The translations under genes were made by a program, and so were the position numbers. A stretch of 64,000 bases of DNA from RUG572 sp051884915 (lineage in GTDB: Bacteria; Verrucomicrobiota; Kiritimatiellia; RFP12; UBA1067). The notes under the pieces are model-generated. The model had not been told where the DNA came from and did not search any database. It saw nothing but the letters and a program-made list of their open reading frames with translations. Location: positions 1-64,000 of the forward strand of contig JBJEWF010000042.1 of the NCBI GenBank assembly GCA_051884915.1. The letters run 5' to 3'. Shown piece after piece: positions 33,681-41,806 of the stretch (position 1 is the stretch's first letter; every line of letters starts with the position of its first letter).

Positions 33681-34484
33681 ATGAGCCGCAAACGGTATCC
33701 GCTGCGCGTGGCGCGCACGGCGTTTGGCATTCGCGCCCAGGACTTGCGGACGCTGGTCCGCACGGCCTGGTGGGCCCGCCGCTGGGTCGCCTCGCTGGAG
33801 GCGATGCGCCTGGGCGCCCGGCTGGGCCGCGGGCGCCAATACGCCGTGGCGGGGCAGGTCACGGAGTTGACGGTCGAAGGGACGCACGTCGAGGCCTCGG
33901 TCACGGGATCGCGCGAACGCCCCTATCGCCTGACGCTGGATTTTACGGCCGTTCCGTCCGCTTCGGTGGCCGACGCGCTGCGGCGCGAGCCGATGCTGCT
34001 GGCGCGTCTGCTGACGGGCGATCTGCCCATGGAGGTGGAGGCCCTTTTCCGCGCGGCGGGCGCGCCCCTGTTCCCGCAGGCCGCCCCCCTGGGGCGGACG
34101 CCGGACGGGAAAAGCGTCTACGACGTCAAGATGCATTGCAGCTGCCCGGACTGGAGCCGGCCCTGCAAGCATCTGGTTGCCGTGCTGTTCCTGCTGGGCG
34201 AGGACGTGGCGCGCAATCCCGCCACGCTGCTGGCGCTGCGCGGCGTGGACGTGGAGGATCTGGTCGCCGATCCGGAACCGCCCGGGGAGGCCGAGGACGG
34301 GGCGTTCGTCCTGCCGGCGGCGGCCGGCGGCCGACCGGGCGCTCTCGTGGCCCGGCTGGGGGCGATTCCCTTCTGGCGCGGCGGCGTCCGGTGCGTCGAC
34401 GCGCTGGGGAAGATCTACGCGCGCGTGGCGCCGGTCGCCGCCGACGCCGCGCGGAGCCGGTCCATCGATTTGAGGGCGCCGTGA
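33681..34484 (+). CDS. SWIM zinc-finger protein
   Basis: A 267-residue protein with the SWIM signature CxC-x(n)-CxH, seen here as CSCPDWSRPCKHL near residues 153-165. SWIM domains bind zinc and often DNA or partner proteins, and in bacteria they often accompany SNF2-type helicases. The N-terminal half is Arg/Ala-rich. The protein resembles the stand-alone SWIM proteins encoded beside helicases. Its stop overlaps the GTG start of mfd by four bases (GTGA), so it is translationally coupled to a DNA-repair translocase and may work with it. A weak -10 box (TAGACT) lies at 33639. Confidence 0.82.
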   Translation: MSRKRYPLRVARTAFGIRAQDLRTLVRTAWWARRWVASLEAMRLGARLGRGRQYAVAGQVTELTVEGTHVEASVTGSRERPYRLTLDFTAVPSASVADALRREPMLLARLLTGDLPMEVEALFRAAGAPLFPQAAPLGRTPDGKSVYDVKMHCSCPDWSRPCKHLVAVLFLLGEDVARNPATLLALRGVDVEDLVADPEPPGEAEDGAFVLPAAAGGRPGALVARLGAIPFWRGGVRCVDALGKIYARVAPVAADAARSRSIDLRAP

Positions 34485-37400
34485 ACACGAGCGCGCGCAT
34501 CCGGCGGTTCCAGGCGGCGTTCAGGGAGGGGACGCAAACGGACTCCCCGCGGGTGGCGATCTCGTCGCTGACGGGGTCGGCCGCGGCCTTTGCGGCCGCG
34601 TCGCTGGCGCTGGATCCGGTCGGGATCCCGTTTGTCCTCGTGGTGACTTCCGGTCTGCCGGAGGCGGATGCGGTGACGGCCGACCTGGAGGTCCTGGGCG
34701 GCGAATGCGCGATCCGGGTCCTGGAGTTTCCGCTGGCGTTGGAAGGGGACCGGGCGGCGCTGGCGGCCCGCCTGAAGGCGGCGGCCGCTCTGGGCGCCTA
34801 CCGGCCGCGGCCCTATCCGCTGGTCGTCGTGGCCCCCTTTGGCGCGCTGCCGGAGAAGATTCCGGCATCCGCCGCCATCGCGGCGGCGACGCTGCGTCTG
34901 GCCGTCGGGGAACCGTCCGCCGGCGGATTCGCGGAGATTCTCGGGCGGTTGCGCGCGGCGGGCTACGAACGCCAGGCGGAAGTGACGGCCGTCGGGCAGT
35001 ATTCGGTGCGCGGCGGCGTCCTGGACGTCTGGTCGCCGGACGCCGAACGGCCGGTCCGCGCGGAGTTCTTCGGTGACGATCTCGACTCGCTGCGGACGTT
35101 CGACCCCGCTTTGCAGACGTCGGTCGCGGCGATCGGGGCGGCCGAATTCCCGCCCGTCGACCTGTCGTCTGCCGGGACCGGGACGCTGCTGGCGGCCATT
35201 CCCGACGGGGGGACGATTCTCTGGCTTGAGCACAACGAGTATTCGGTCCCGTCCGCGGCGGAGGCGGCCGCGCATTTCCGTGGCCGGCAGATCTTCACCG
35301 GCGATCCCGCGCCGCGCGGCGTGCCGACCGCGCCCTTCCAGAGTTCGCCGCTGCCCGGATTCGCCGAACTGGGCGTCGAGGCCGCGCGCAACCCGGAATT
35401 GCTGGAGGCCGCGCGCGGACGGTTGGCCGCCTATCTGGTCGCGGCCGGACGGAAGGGCGCCCTCGTCGTCGAGGACGCCAAACTCGGCGGCGGATTCGAG
35501 GTCCCGGGGCTTGTGGTCGTGGCGAAGAGCGACCGCGTGTTCGCCCACCGCCGCCCTGTCGCGGCGCTCCCGGGATCCCGGCGGATCCTGCAGGGCGAGC
35601 GTCTGACGGAGAATCTCGACATCGAGCCGGGCGAATACGTGGTCCACCTGGACCATGGCATCGGCCGATTCGCCGGAACCACGGAAATCGAGGTCGCGGG
35701 ACAGCGGAGCGAAGTCTTCTCCATCGAATACGCGGACGGCGCGATGCTCCACGTTCCCGTGGACCACGCCCATTTGCTGTCGCGCTACGTGGGCGTGAAG
35801 GGGCAGGCGGTCAAACTGCACCGGCTGGACGGACGGCGTTGGGTGAAGGAGAAGGCCGAAGCCCAGCGGGCCGTCCAGGATCTGGCCTCGTCCCTGCTGG
35901 AGACGCAGGCGCGGCGGGCTTGCGTGCCGGGATTCGCCTATGACGTCGAGGCGAATGGCGTGGCGGCGTTCGAGGCCGCGTTCCCCTACGAAACGACGCC
36001 CGACCAGGAGAAGGCCATCGCGGACGTGAAGCGCGACATGGCACGGTCCAAGCCGATGGACCGGCTGATCTGCGGCGACGCGGGATACGGGAAGACGGAA
36101 GTCGCCATGCGCGCCGCCTTCATTGCGGCGATGAACGGCAAGCAGACCGTCCTGCTGGCGCCGACAACCGTTCTCGCCGAACAGCACTACGAGACGTTTC
36201 TGGCGCGGTTCGACGGCACGCCGGTGCGAATCGAGGCGATGAGCCGGTTCCAGAGCGAGGAGGCGCGGCGGGGCACGCGCTCCCGCCTCGCCTCCGGCGC
36301 GACGGACATTGTCATCGGGACCCATGCGCTGCTGTCGGCGAAAGTGCAGATGCACGACCTGGGGCTGATCGTCATTGACGAAGAGCAGCGCTTCGGCGTC
36401 CGCCACAAGGAGTTCCTGAAGCGTCTGCGGGCGACGGCGGACGTCCTGACGATGAGCGCGACGCCGATTCCCCGCACGCTCTACCTGTCGATGACGGGGG
36501 CCCGGGACCTTTCGCTGCTGCGGACGCCGCCCCGGGAGCGCGTGGCGACGGAGACGAAGATCGTCCGCGACACGGACGCCACCGTCGCCGCGGCGATCGG
36601 GAAGGAGCTGGCGCGCGGCGGGCAGGTCTACTATCTCCACAACCGCGTGCTGACGATCGACCGGATCGCGGCGCGGTTGCGGGCGTTGGCGCCTGCGGCC
36701 AGGATCGAGGTCGCCCACGGGCAGATGCCCTCGTCGCTGCTGGCGGCGAAAATGCGGCGTTTCGCGCGGGGCGAGACGAACGTGCTGCTCTGCACCACGA
36801 TTGTCGAGAGCGGCCTGGACATTCCGCGCGCGAACACGATTCTCGTCGACCGCGCCGACCATTTCGGCATCGCCGAGCTCTACCAGCTGCGCGGCCGCGT
36901 GGGGCGCTCGTCGCGCCAGGGGTTCGCCTATTTTCTGCTTCCCCCCGGCGGGACGGTCGATGCCGACGCGCGGGCCCGCCTCGACGCGCTCAAGAAGCAT
37001 GCGGGACTGGGCGCGGGATTCGACATCGCCATGCGGGACCTGGAAATCCGCGGCGCCGGCAATCTGCTGGGAAGCGAGCAGAGCGGGCATATCGCCGCCG
37101 TGGGCTTCCAGCTCTACTGCCAGCTGCTGCAGCGGACGGTCGCCCGCATCAGGGGCGAGAAGGTGCCCGACCTGGTCGACGTCGCGCTCAACTTCGATTT
37201 CCTCGACTACTCGCCGGGCACGGGCGATCTGGATGCGCACGGCGCCTGTCTGCCGTATGCGTACGTCGAAGACGAGGCGCAGCGGATGGATTTCCACCGG
37301 CGTCTGGCGGAAACCTCGACGATCCCGATGGTGAAGAAGCTCAGGAACGAACTGGCGGATCGCTACGGGCGGCTGCCGAAGGCCGCGGAACGGCTGGTGA

Positions 37401-37597
37401 AGCTGGCGGAATTCCGGGTGGTCTGCGCGCAGCTGGGCATTTCGGCCGTGACCGTCCGGAAGAACAAGGCCCTGTTCTACCGGCGGGACGGGGCCGGCGT
37501 GGCCTTCGTCGGACACCTGGAGGAGGCGACGCCGGAAAAGAAACTGGGGCGGCTGCTGAAAACCATGCTGCTCCATGCCGGCGGCGGAGACGGGTGA
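34481..37597 (+). CDS. mfd: Transcription-repair coupling factor Mfd
   Basis: A 1038-residue DNA translocase that removes stalled RNA polymerase and recruits UvrA. GTG 34481 overlaps the SWIM stop. Visible parts are the UvrB-like N-terminal region, the RNA-polymerase-interacting domain (GEYVVHLDHGIGRFAG), Walker A GDAGYGKTEVAMRAAF, the DEEQ box in VIDEEQRFGV, TMSATPIPRTL, LCTTIVESGLDIPRANT and the QLRGRVGRS motif VI. It is about 100 residues shorter than the E. coli protein, mostly in the N-terminal third. An upstream extension to 33665 is open in frame but lies antisense and out of frame to the SWIM gene and is not coding. Confidence 0.95.
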   Translation: MNTSARIRRFQAAFREGTQTDSPRVAISSLTGSAAAFAAASLALDPVGIPFVLVVTSGLPEADAVTADLEVLGGECAIRVLEFPLALEGDRAALAARLKAAAALGAYRPRPYPLVVVAPFGALPEKIPASAAIAAATLRLAVGEPSAGGFAEILGRLRAAGYERQAEVTAVGQYSVRGGVLDVWSPDAERPVRAEFFGDDLDSLRTFDPALQTSVAAIGAAEFPPVDLSSAGTGTLLAAIPDGGTILWLEHNEYSVPSAAEAAAHFRGRQIFTGDPAPRGVPTAPFQSSPLPGFAELGVEAARNPELLEAARGRLAAYLVAAGRKGALVVEDAKLGGGFEVPGLVVVAKSDRVFAHRRPVAALPGSRRILQGERLTENLDIEPGEYVVHLDHGIGRFAGTTEIEVAGQRSEVFSIEYADGAMLHVPVDHAHLLSRYVGVKGQAVKLHRLDGRRWVKEKAEAQRAVQDLASSLLETQARRACVPGFAYDVEANGVAAFEAAFPYETTPDQEKAIADVKRDMARSKPMDRLICGDAGYGKTEVAMRAAFIAAMNGKQTVLLAPTTVLAEQHYETFLARFDGTPVRIEAMSRFQSEEARRGTRSRLASGATDIVIGTHALLSAKVQMHDLGLIVIDEEQRFGVRHKEFLKRLRATADVLTMSATPIPRTLYLSMTGARDLSLLRTPPRERVATETKIVRDTDATVAAAIGKELARGGQVYYLHNRVLTIDRIAARLRALAPAARIEVAHGQMPSSLLAAKMRRFARGETNVLLCTTIVESGLDIPRANTILVDRADHFGIAELYQLRGRVGRSSRQGFAYFLLPPGGTVDADARARLDALKKHAGLGAGFDIAMRDLEIRGAGNLLGSEQSGHIAAVGFQLYCQLLQRTVARIRGEKVPDLVDVALNFDFLDYSPGTGDLDAHGACLPYAYVEDEAQRMDFHRRLAETSTIPMVKKLRNELADRYGRLPKAAERLVKLAEFRVVCAQLGISAVTVRKNKALFYRRDGAGVAFVGHLEEATPEKKLGRLLKTMLLHAGGGDG

Positions 37598-37714
37598 AAT
37601 CCGCATCCGCGCCCCGGTTGCCGCCGCGGGACGGTTGCCGCCGCGCGCTTCGTCCGTGCCGGATCGCCCCGCGACCGGGAGGGCCCGTATTCTCTTTCCG
37701 CGCGGGGTGCATTT

Positions 37715-37725
37715 TGCTATAATGG
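37715..37725 (+). promoter_or_regulatory. Extended -10 promoter of hisH (leaderless)
   Basis: TGCTATAATGG has TATAAT at 37718-37723. Expected transcription start is about 37730, three bases before ATG 37733, with no Shine-Dalgarno sequence. Confidence 0.75.
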
Positions 37726-37732
37726 GCGCGTC

Positions 37733-38365
37733 ATGAGCAAGCAGGGTGTTGTGATTGTCGACTATCGTGCGGGCAATCTGACGAGCGTGAAGCTCGCCTT
37801 GGCCGCATTGGGCGTCGAGGGGACGGTGACGGCGGATCCCGCCGTCGTCCGCCAGGCCGACCGCGTGATCTTTCCGGGCGTGGGGGCGGCGGCGTCCGCG
37901 ATGGCGAATCTGAAGGCGCTGGGGCTGGACGACGCGGTGAAGGACGTTGCGGCGAAGGGCCGGCCCTTTCTGGGCATTTGCCTGGGCATGCAGATCCTGT
38001 TCGCGCACAGCGAGGAGGACGGAGGCGTTGAGACGCTGGGGCTGCTGCCGGGACGGGTCGTGAAGTTCCGCCCCGCCGACGCGCGCGTGAAAGTCCCCCA
38101 GATCGGCTGGAACCAGGTCGAGCAGATTCCCGCCGCCGGCGCCGACGCGCTGTGGGCGGGCGTCCCCGGCGGCAGCGAGTTCTATTTCGTCCATTCGTAC
38201 TACGCCGAGTTCGGCACGTGTACGGCCGGCTCCTCGGACTATGCGGACGTCGTGTTCACGGCGGCGGTGAAAAAGGACAACGTGTTCGCGACGCAGTTCC
38301 ATCCGGAGAAATCCGGGCGCATCGGTCTGCGCCTTCTTGCCAATTTCCTTGCCTGGGAGCCTTGA
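37733..38365 (+). CDS. hisH: Imidazole glycerol phosphate synthase, glutaminase subunit HisH
   Basis: A 210-residue class I glutamine amidotransferase that supplies ammonia to HisF in histidine synthesis. The nucleophile elbow GICLGMQ and the His/Glu pair in QFHPEKSG are present, with IVDYRAGNL at the N-terminus. Its mRNA appears leaderless. hisF starts one base after its stop. No other histidine gene is in the window, so the HisHF pair is split from the rest of the pathway here. Confidence 0.95.
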   Translation: MSKQGVVIVDYRAGNLTSVKLALAALGVEGTVTADPAVVRQADRVIFPGVGAAASAMANLKALGLDDAVKDVAAKGRPFLGICLGMQILFAHSEEDGGVETLGLLPGRVVKFRPADARVKVPQIGWNQVEQIPAAGADALWAGVPGGSEFYFVHSYYAEFGTCTAGSSDYADVVFTAAVKKDNVFATQFHPEKSGRIGLRLLANFLAWEP

Positions 38366-38366
38366 G

Positions 38367-39143
38367 ATGCTGACGAAGCGCATTATCCCCTGTCTGGACG
38401 TCCGCGGCGGACGGGTCACGAAAGGCGTCAAGTTCAAGAACAACGTCGATCTCGGCGATCCCGTGGAGATGGCGCTGGCCTATTCCGGCGGCGGCGCCGA
38501 CGAACTGGTGTTCTACGACATCACGGCCTCGGCGGAGCGCCGGCCGATCGACCTCGGCATGGTCGCCGCGGTCGCGCGGTCGATCCGCATCCCCTTTGCC
38601 GTGGGCGGCGGCATTTCGGGCGTCGCCGACATGGAACGGGTGATTCTGGCGGGGGCGGAGAAGATCAGCGTCAATTCGCTCGCGGTCCGGAATCCCGAAA
38701 TCATCCGCGAAGGCTCCCGGGCGTTTGGCGCGCAGTGCGTGGTGCTGGGCATGGACCCGGTGAAGAGCGCGAACCCGAAGTGCCCCAGCGGCTACGAGAT
38801 CACGACGCGCGGTTTCCGCGAACTGACCGGCATGGACGCCGTCGAGTGGGCGCGGCGCGCGGTCGACCTGGGCGCGGGCGAAATCGTGGTCAACAGCGTC
38901 GACGCCGACGGCACGCGGGCCGGATTCGAATTGACGATCACCCGGCTGATCGCCGAAGCGGTGCCGGTGCCCGTGGTCGCGTCGGGCGGCGCGGGGCAGC
39001 CCGCGCATCTGGCCGACGCGTTCAATCTCGCCTCCGCCGACGCGGCCATCGTCGCCGGCATGATCCACACGGGCGACTACACGATTTCGCAAATCAAGGA
39101 CGCGCTCGCGGCGTCGGGGGTTCCCGTGCGGCGCATCTGGTAG
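38367..39143 (+). CDS. hisF: Imidazole glycerol phosphate synthase, cyclase subunit HisF
   Basis: A 258-residue TIM barrel that makes imidazole glycerol phosphate and AICAR. Catalytic Asp11 is in IIPCLDVRGGR, the second catalytic Asp in VNSVDADGT, and phosphate-binding loops are GGGISG and SGGAGQP. ATG 38367 directly follows the hisH stop and matches the family N-terminus MLTKRIIPCLD. The length is standard. Confidence 0.96.
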   Translation: MLTKRIIPCLDVRGGRVTKGVKFKNNVDLGDPVEMALAYSGGGADELVFYDITASAERRPIDLGMVAAVARSIRIPFAVGGGISGVADMERVILAGAEKISVNSLAVRNPEIIREGSRAFGAQCVVLGMDPVKSANPKCPSGYEITTRGFRELTGMDAVEWARRAVDLGAGEIVVNSVDADGTRAGFELTITRLIAEAVPVPVVASGGAGQPAHLADAFNLASADAAIVAGMIHTGDYTISQIKDALAASGVPVRRIW

Positions 39144-39178
39144 CCGCCGGCACCGCCGGGCATCCGCACGGTCGAGAA

Positions 39179-40633
39179 ATGGGAGAGGCCGCTTACAGTT
39201 TTTCACCGCCGCAGGCGAGGCTGCTGCTGGCGATGCGGGACGGGCGCTACCGGCCTTCCGCGCTGACGCGCCAGGCCGCCGCCCGCGTTTCCCTGGTCGA
39301 CAGGATGCCGCCCGTCTACCAGCAGGCCCTGCGCGGGACCTGCGTGGCGAATGCCGTGACGGCGCTGCTCGAATACTACGGCGACTGCAAGGTCCGTCTG
39401 AGCGTCCAGTTCCTCTATGTGGCGACGAAGGACCTGGAGCGCGAGGGCCTGGAGCGGAATCTGGCGCGCGTCCAGGCGGGCGAGCCGCCGGATCCGCCGT
39501 TCGAGGCCGTGTTCCACTCGCGCCTGATCCAGCTTCGGATGCTGGCCGACGCCAACGGCGGCATGCAGTCTCCCGGCATGCGCCCCTATCTGCAGCGTTT
39601 CCTCGATGGCGCGCGCGAGGCGTTTCTGAACGACGGCGGAACGCTGCTGTCGTCCTGTTTCCGGGTCGTCGAGACGCAGGGGATCTGCCGGTACCGGTTC
39701 TGGCCGACCTCGACCGTCCACGCGACGCTGATGTTCGGGACGGCCCAGCGCACCAAGTGTCCGCCCGGCGCGCGTGAAGACGCCCTGAAGCGGCGCGTGG
39801 TCGCCGGCCTCTATCTGCTGGGAACGCCCAACAACGTGGACGAGATCCGCGGCATTCTGGCGGGCGCGAACGGACGGCGCCCCATGCCGGTGGCGATTAC
39901 GGCAAGCTGTTTCGCGGGCTGCGACAAGGGCGATTTCCGTCTGCCGCGCATGGAGCGCGACGCGGCGGGCGCCTGGGTCGCCGTGGAGCCACGGACGGGC
40001 GTCCATGGCCTGCTGATCGTCGGCTACGAGGACGATGTCCGCATGCCGGGGGGCGGCTTCTTCGTCGTCCGCAACAGCTATGGCGAGGAGTGGGGCAGCC
40101 GGGGATACGGCAGAATGTCCTACGCCTACCTGGAGTGTTTCGCCCTTGAGGCGGGAACGATTCTCCAGGACCTCGTCGACTACGAGGGGGAGGGATACGT
40201 CGCCGCGCCGCCGTCCCGCCGGAAGGCGCGTCCGCCGTTTCTCCTCCGGCTCGTGCCGAATCTGCTGATCGGCCTGCTGATCGTCCTTCTGACCGTCTGG
40301 GCGCGCGCCCGTTTCGAGGCGGCGCGCCGCGGGCGGACCCCGGCGGTTCTGCCGGCCGTGCCGGTGGTGGTCACGAACATGGTCGAGAAGGCGGCGCGGC
40401 CCGTCGTCGTGACGAACATCGTCGAGCGGAGGCTGCCGCCGGTGGTCGTGACGAACACGGTGGAGCGGTTTCTGCCGCTGCCGCTGCCGGCCGCGGCCGG
40501 CAAACCGGCGGAGGCAGCCGCCGTTCCCGCGGAGACGAATGGTCCGGTTCGGGCCGGGACCGGTCCGGCGGCGGCAAACCGGATTCCGCCGGAGGTTCAA
40601 GACGCCGGCGCGGAGATTCGTCAGGATTTTTGA
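39179..40633 (+). CDS. Membrane-anchored papain-like (C1) cysteine protease
   Basis: A 484-residue protein. The papain-type active site is complete: Gln49 and Cys55 in QQALRGTCVANA, His276 in TGVHGLLIVGYED and Asn299 in VVRNSYGEEWG. There is no signal peptide. One membrane segment (about residues 355-378) separates the protease from a Pro/Ala-rich tail, so the membrane orientation is uncertain. The tail holds three 13-residue repeats starting VVVTN. The gene follows hisF by 35 bases and precedes, by about 100, a run of eight exported envelope genes. A role in processing or quality control of those proteins is inferred from position alone. Confidence 0.78.
   Translation: MGEAAYSFSPPQARLLLAMRDGRYRPSALTRQAAARVSLVDRMPPVYQQALRGTCVANAVTALLEYYGDCKVRLSVQFLYVATKDLEREGLERNLARVQAGEPPDPPFEAVFHSRLIQLRMLADANGGMQSPGMRPYLQRFLDGAREAFLNDGGTLLSSCFRVVETQGICRYRFWPTSTVHATLMFGTAQRTKCPPGAREDALKRRVVAGLYLLGTPNNVDEIRGILAGANGRRPMPVAITASCFAGCDKGDFRLPRMERDAAGAWVAVEPRTGVHGLLIVGYEDDVRMPGGGFFVVRNSYGEEWGSRGYGRMSYAYLECFALEAGTILQDLVDYEGEGYVAAPPSRRKARPPFLLRLVPNLLIGLLIVLLTVWARARFEAARRGRTPAVLPAVPVVVTNMVEKAARPVVVTNIVERRLPPVVVTNTVERFLPLPLPAAAGKPAEAAAVPAETNGPVRAGTGPAAANRIPPEVQDAGAEIRQDF
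40364..40480. repeat. Three 39-base repeats in the protease tail
   Basis: Units at 40364-40402, 40403-40441 and 40442-40480 encode VVVTNMVEKAARP, VVVTNIVERRLPP and VVVTNTVERFLPL. The protein repeat is better conserved than the DNA, which suggests selection on the peptide. Confidence 0.85.
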
Positions 40634-40734
40634 CCGGGACATGTCAGATGCGGGGCGTTTCGCCGCCTCACACCGTGTTCAGGCATGAGTGAAAGCCGAT
40701 AAAGTTGGACAACAAAGGAAAAAGGAGCAGGGAA

Positions 40735-41112
40735 ATGGTTCGTCGCGTGTTTGTGTCTGGTCTTGTGGCCGCGGCGGTGGCGGGATGCGTGTCCTACCAT
40801 ACGCCGCCGATGGATCGCCGGGTGACGGTTGCGCCCGATCTGGGGACGGCCGTGTGGGTCACGGACGTCCGGTTGACGCGCACGGGTTCGCAGCAGCTGA
40901 CGCTTCAGGCGAATGTCGTCAACAATACGGACGCGGTCGTCCGGATGGCGTATCGGACGGTCTGGCTCGACGCCGCCGGCGCCGAGATCCCTTCGGCGGT
41001 CTCGACCTGGCTGCCGATTTCCGCGGCGCCGCGCGAAGTGGTCGGCTTGAAGTCGACGGCGCCGGCTCCCAATGCCGTCGATTTCCGGTTCTACGTCCAG
41101 GCCGGGCAGTGA
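40735..41112 (+). CDS. YcfL-like (DUF1425) lipoprotein
   Basis: A 125-residue predicted outer-membrane lipoprotein. The lipobox is VAGC after a short hydrophobic signal, and AAAGGAG (40721-40727) lies seven bases before ATG 40735. The body, with DVRLTRTGSQQLTLQANVVNN and VVRMAYRTVWLDAAG, has the immunoglobulin-like strand pattern of YcfL/DUF1425. In proteobacteria YcfL is encoded beside LpoB, exactly as here (43 bases downstream), which supports the call. Confidence 0.72.
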   Translation: MVRRVFVSGLVAAAVAGCVSYHTPPMDRRVTVAPDLGTAVWVTDVRLTRTGSQQLTLQANVVNNTDAVVRMAYRTVWLDAAGAEIPSAVSTWLPISAAPREVVGLKSTAPAPNAVDFRFYVQAGQ

Positions 41113-41155
41113 GCGTTTTCGGACAACAGGTTGAAATTCCAATTGGAGGACTGAC

Positions 41156-41770
41156 ATGAAGAATCTTTTCGTCGCATTGTCGCTGGTCGCGGGCGTTTCG
41201 TTTTTTGCCGGGTGCACGACGCCGACGGCGCGCATCGACATGCACAACGACCGCGGCCCGCAGGTGGCGGGGCTGGACTACCGCGACGTGCAGGAGGCCG
41301 CGAACGTGATGCTGCAGTCGCTGTTCAAGAGCGGCCGGCTGGACCGGACGGACGGGCAGGCCTACGTGATGACGGTGGGAAAGGTCAAGAACGACACGAT
41401 GCAGCGCTTTGACACGGACACGCTGACGGCCTACATCACGGAGGAGCTGATGAACAGCGGCAAGGTGATGGTGACGTCCGCCCTGGCGGCCGGCGCGGAC
41501 AACCGCGACGAGATGGTCAACGCCGTGCGGACGGTTCGCGGCAATGCGGAGTTCAACGCGAATACGGTGGCCGGGAGCGGGCAGCTGGTTGCCCCCACGC
41601 ACAGCCTGTTCGGCAAGATCATCCAGCGCGAAATCCGCATGGACAACGGCGACAAGCAGATCGAGTACTATTTCCAGCTCCGGATCACCGAGCTGGCGTC
41701 CGGTCTGCAGTGGTGGCAGAAGCAGCACGTCATCGGCAAGCGCGCGGACGGCCGCACGCCGACCTGGTGA
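41156..41770 (+). CDS. lpoB: LpoB-family penicillin-binding-protein activator lipoprotein
   Basis: A 204-residue lipoprotein with lipobox FFAGC. The family core is visible: GLDYRDVQEAANVMLQSLF, then FDTDTLTAYITEELMNSGKV, and the C-terminal YYFQLRITELASGLQWWQ. In E. coli LpoB reaches from the outer membrane to activate the peptidoglycan synthase PBP1B. The LpoB-type domain also occurs in other envelope roles, so the partner here is not certain. It sits between the YcfL-like and CsgG-like genes. Confidence 0.87.
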   Translation: MKNLFVALSLVAGVSFFAGCTTPTARIDMHNDRGPQVAGLDYRDVQEAANVMLQSLFKSGRLDRTDGQAYVMTVGKVKNDTMQRFDTDTLTAYITEELMNSGKVMVTSALAAGADNRDEMVNAVRTVRGNAEFNANTVAGSGQLVAPTHSLFGKIIQREIRMDNGDKQIEYYFQLRITELASGLQWWQKQHVIGKRADGRTPTW

Positions 41771-41806
41771 GAGATTGGCCGTCCAACGCGAAAAGGGATT
41801 TTGGAA

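Noticed and set aside
33665..34480. N-terminal extension of Mfd
   Set aside because: The frame is open, but this DNA encodes the SWIM protein in another frame, and GTG 34481 gives the proper Mfd start.
37598..37714. Short tandem of CGGTTGCCGCCGCG between mfd and hisH
   Set aside because: Two short GC-rich copies only; they may be chance in this composition, and no function is suggested.
34415..38443. A long minus-strand open frame opposite mfd and hisH
   Set aside because: It has no motifs, while mfd and hisH on the other strand are unmistakable.
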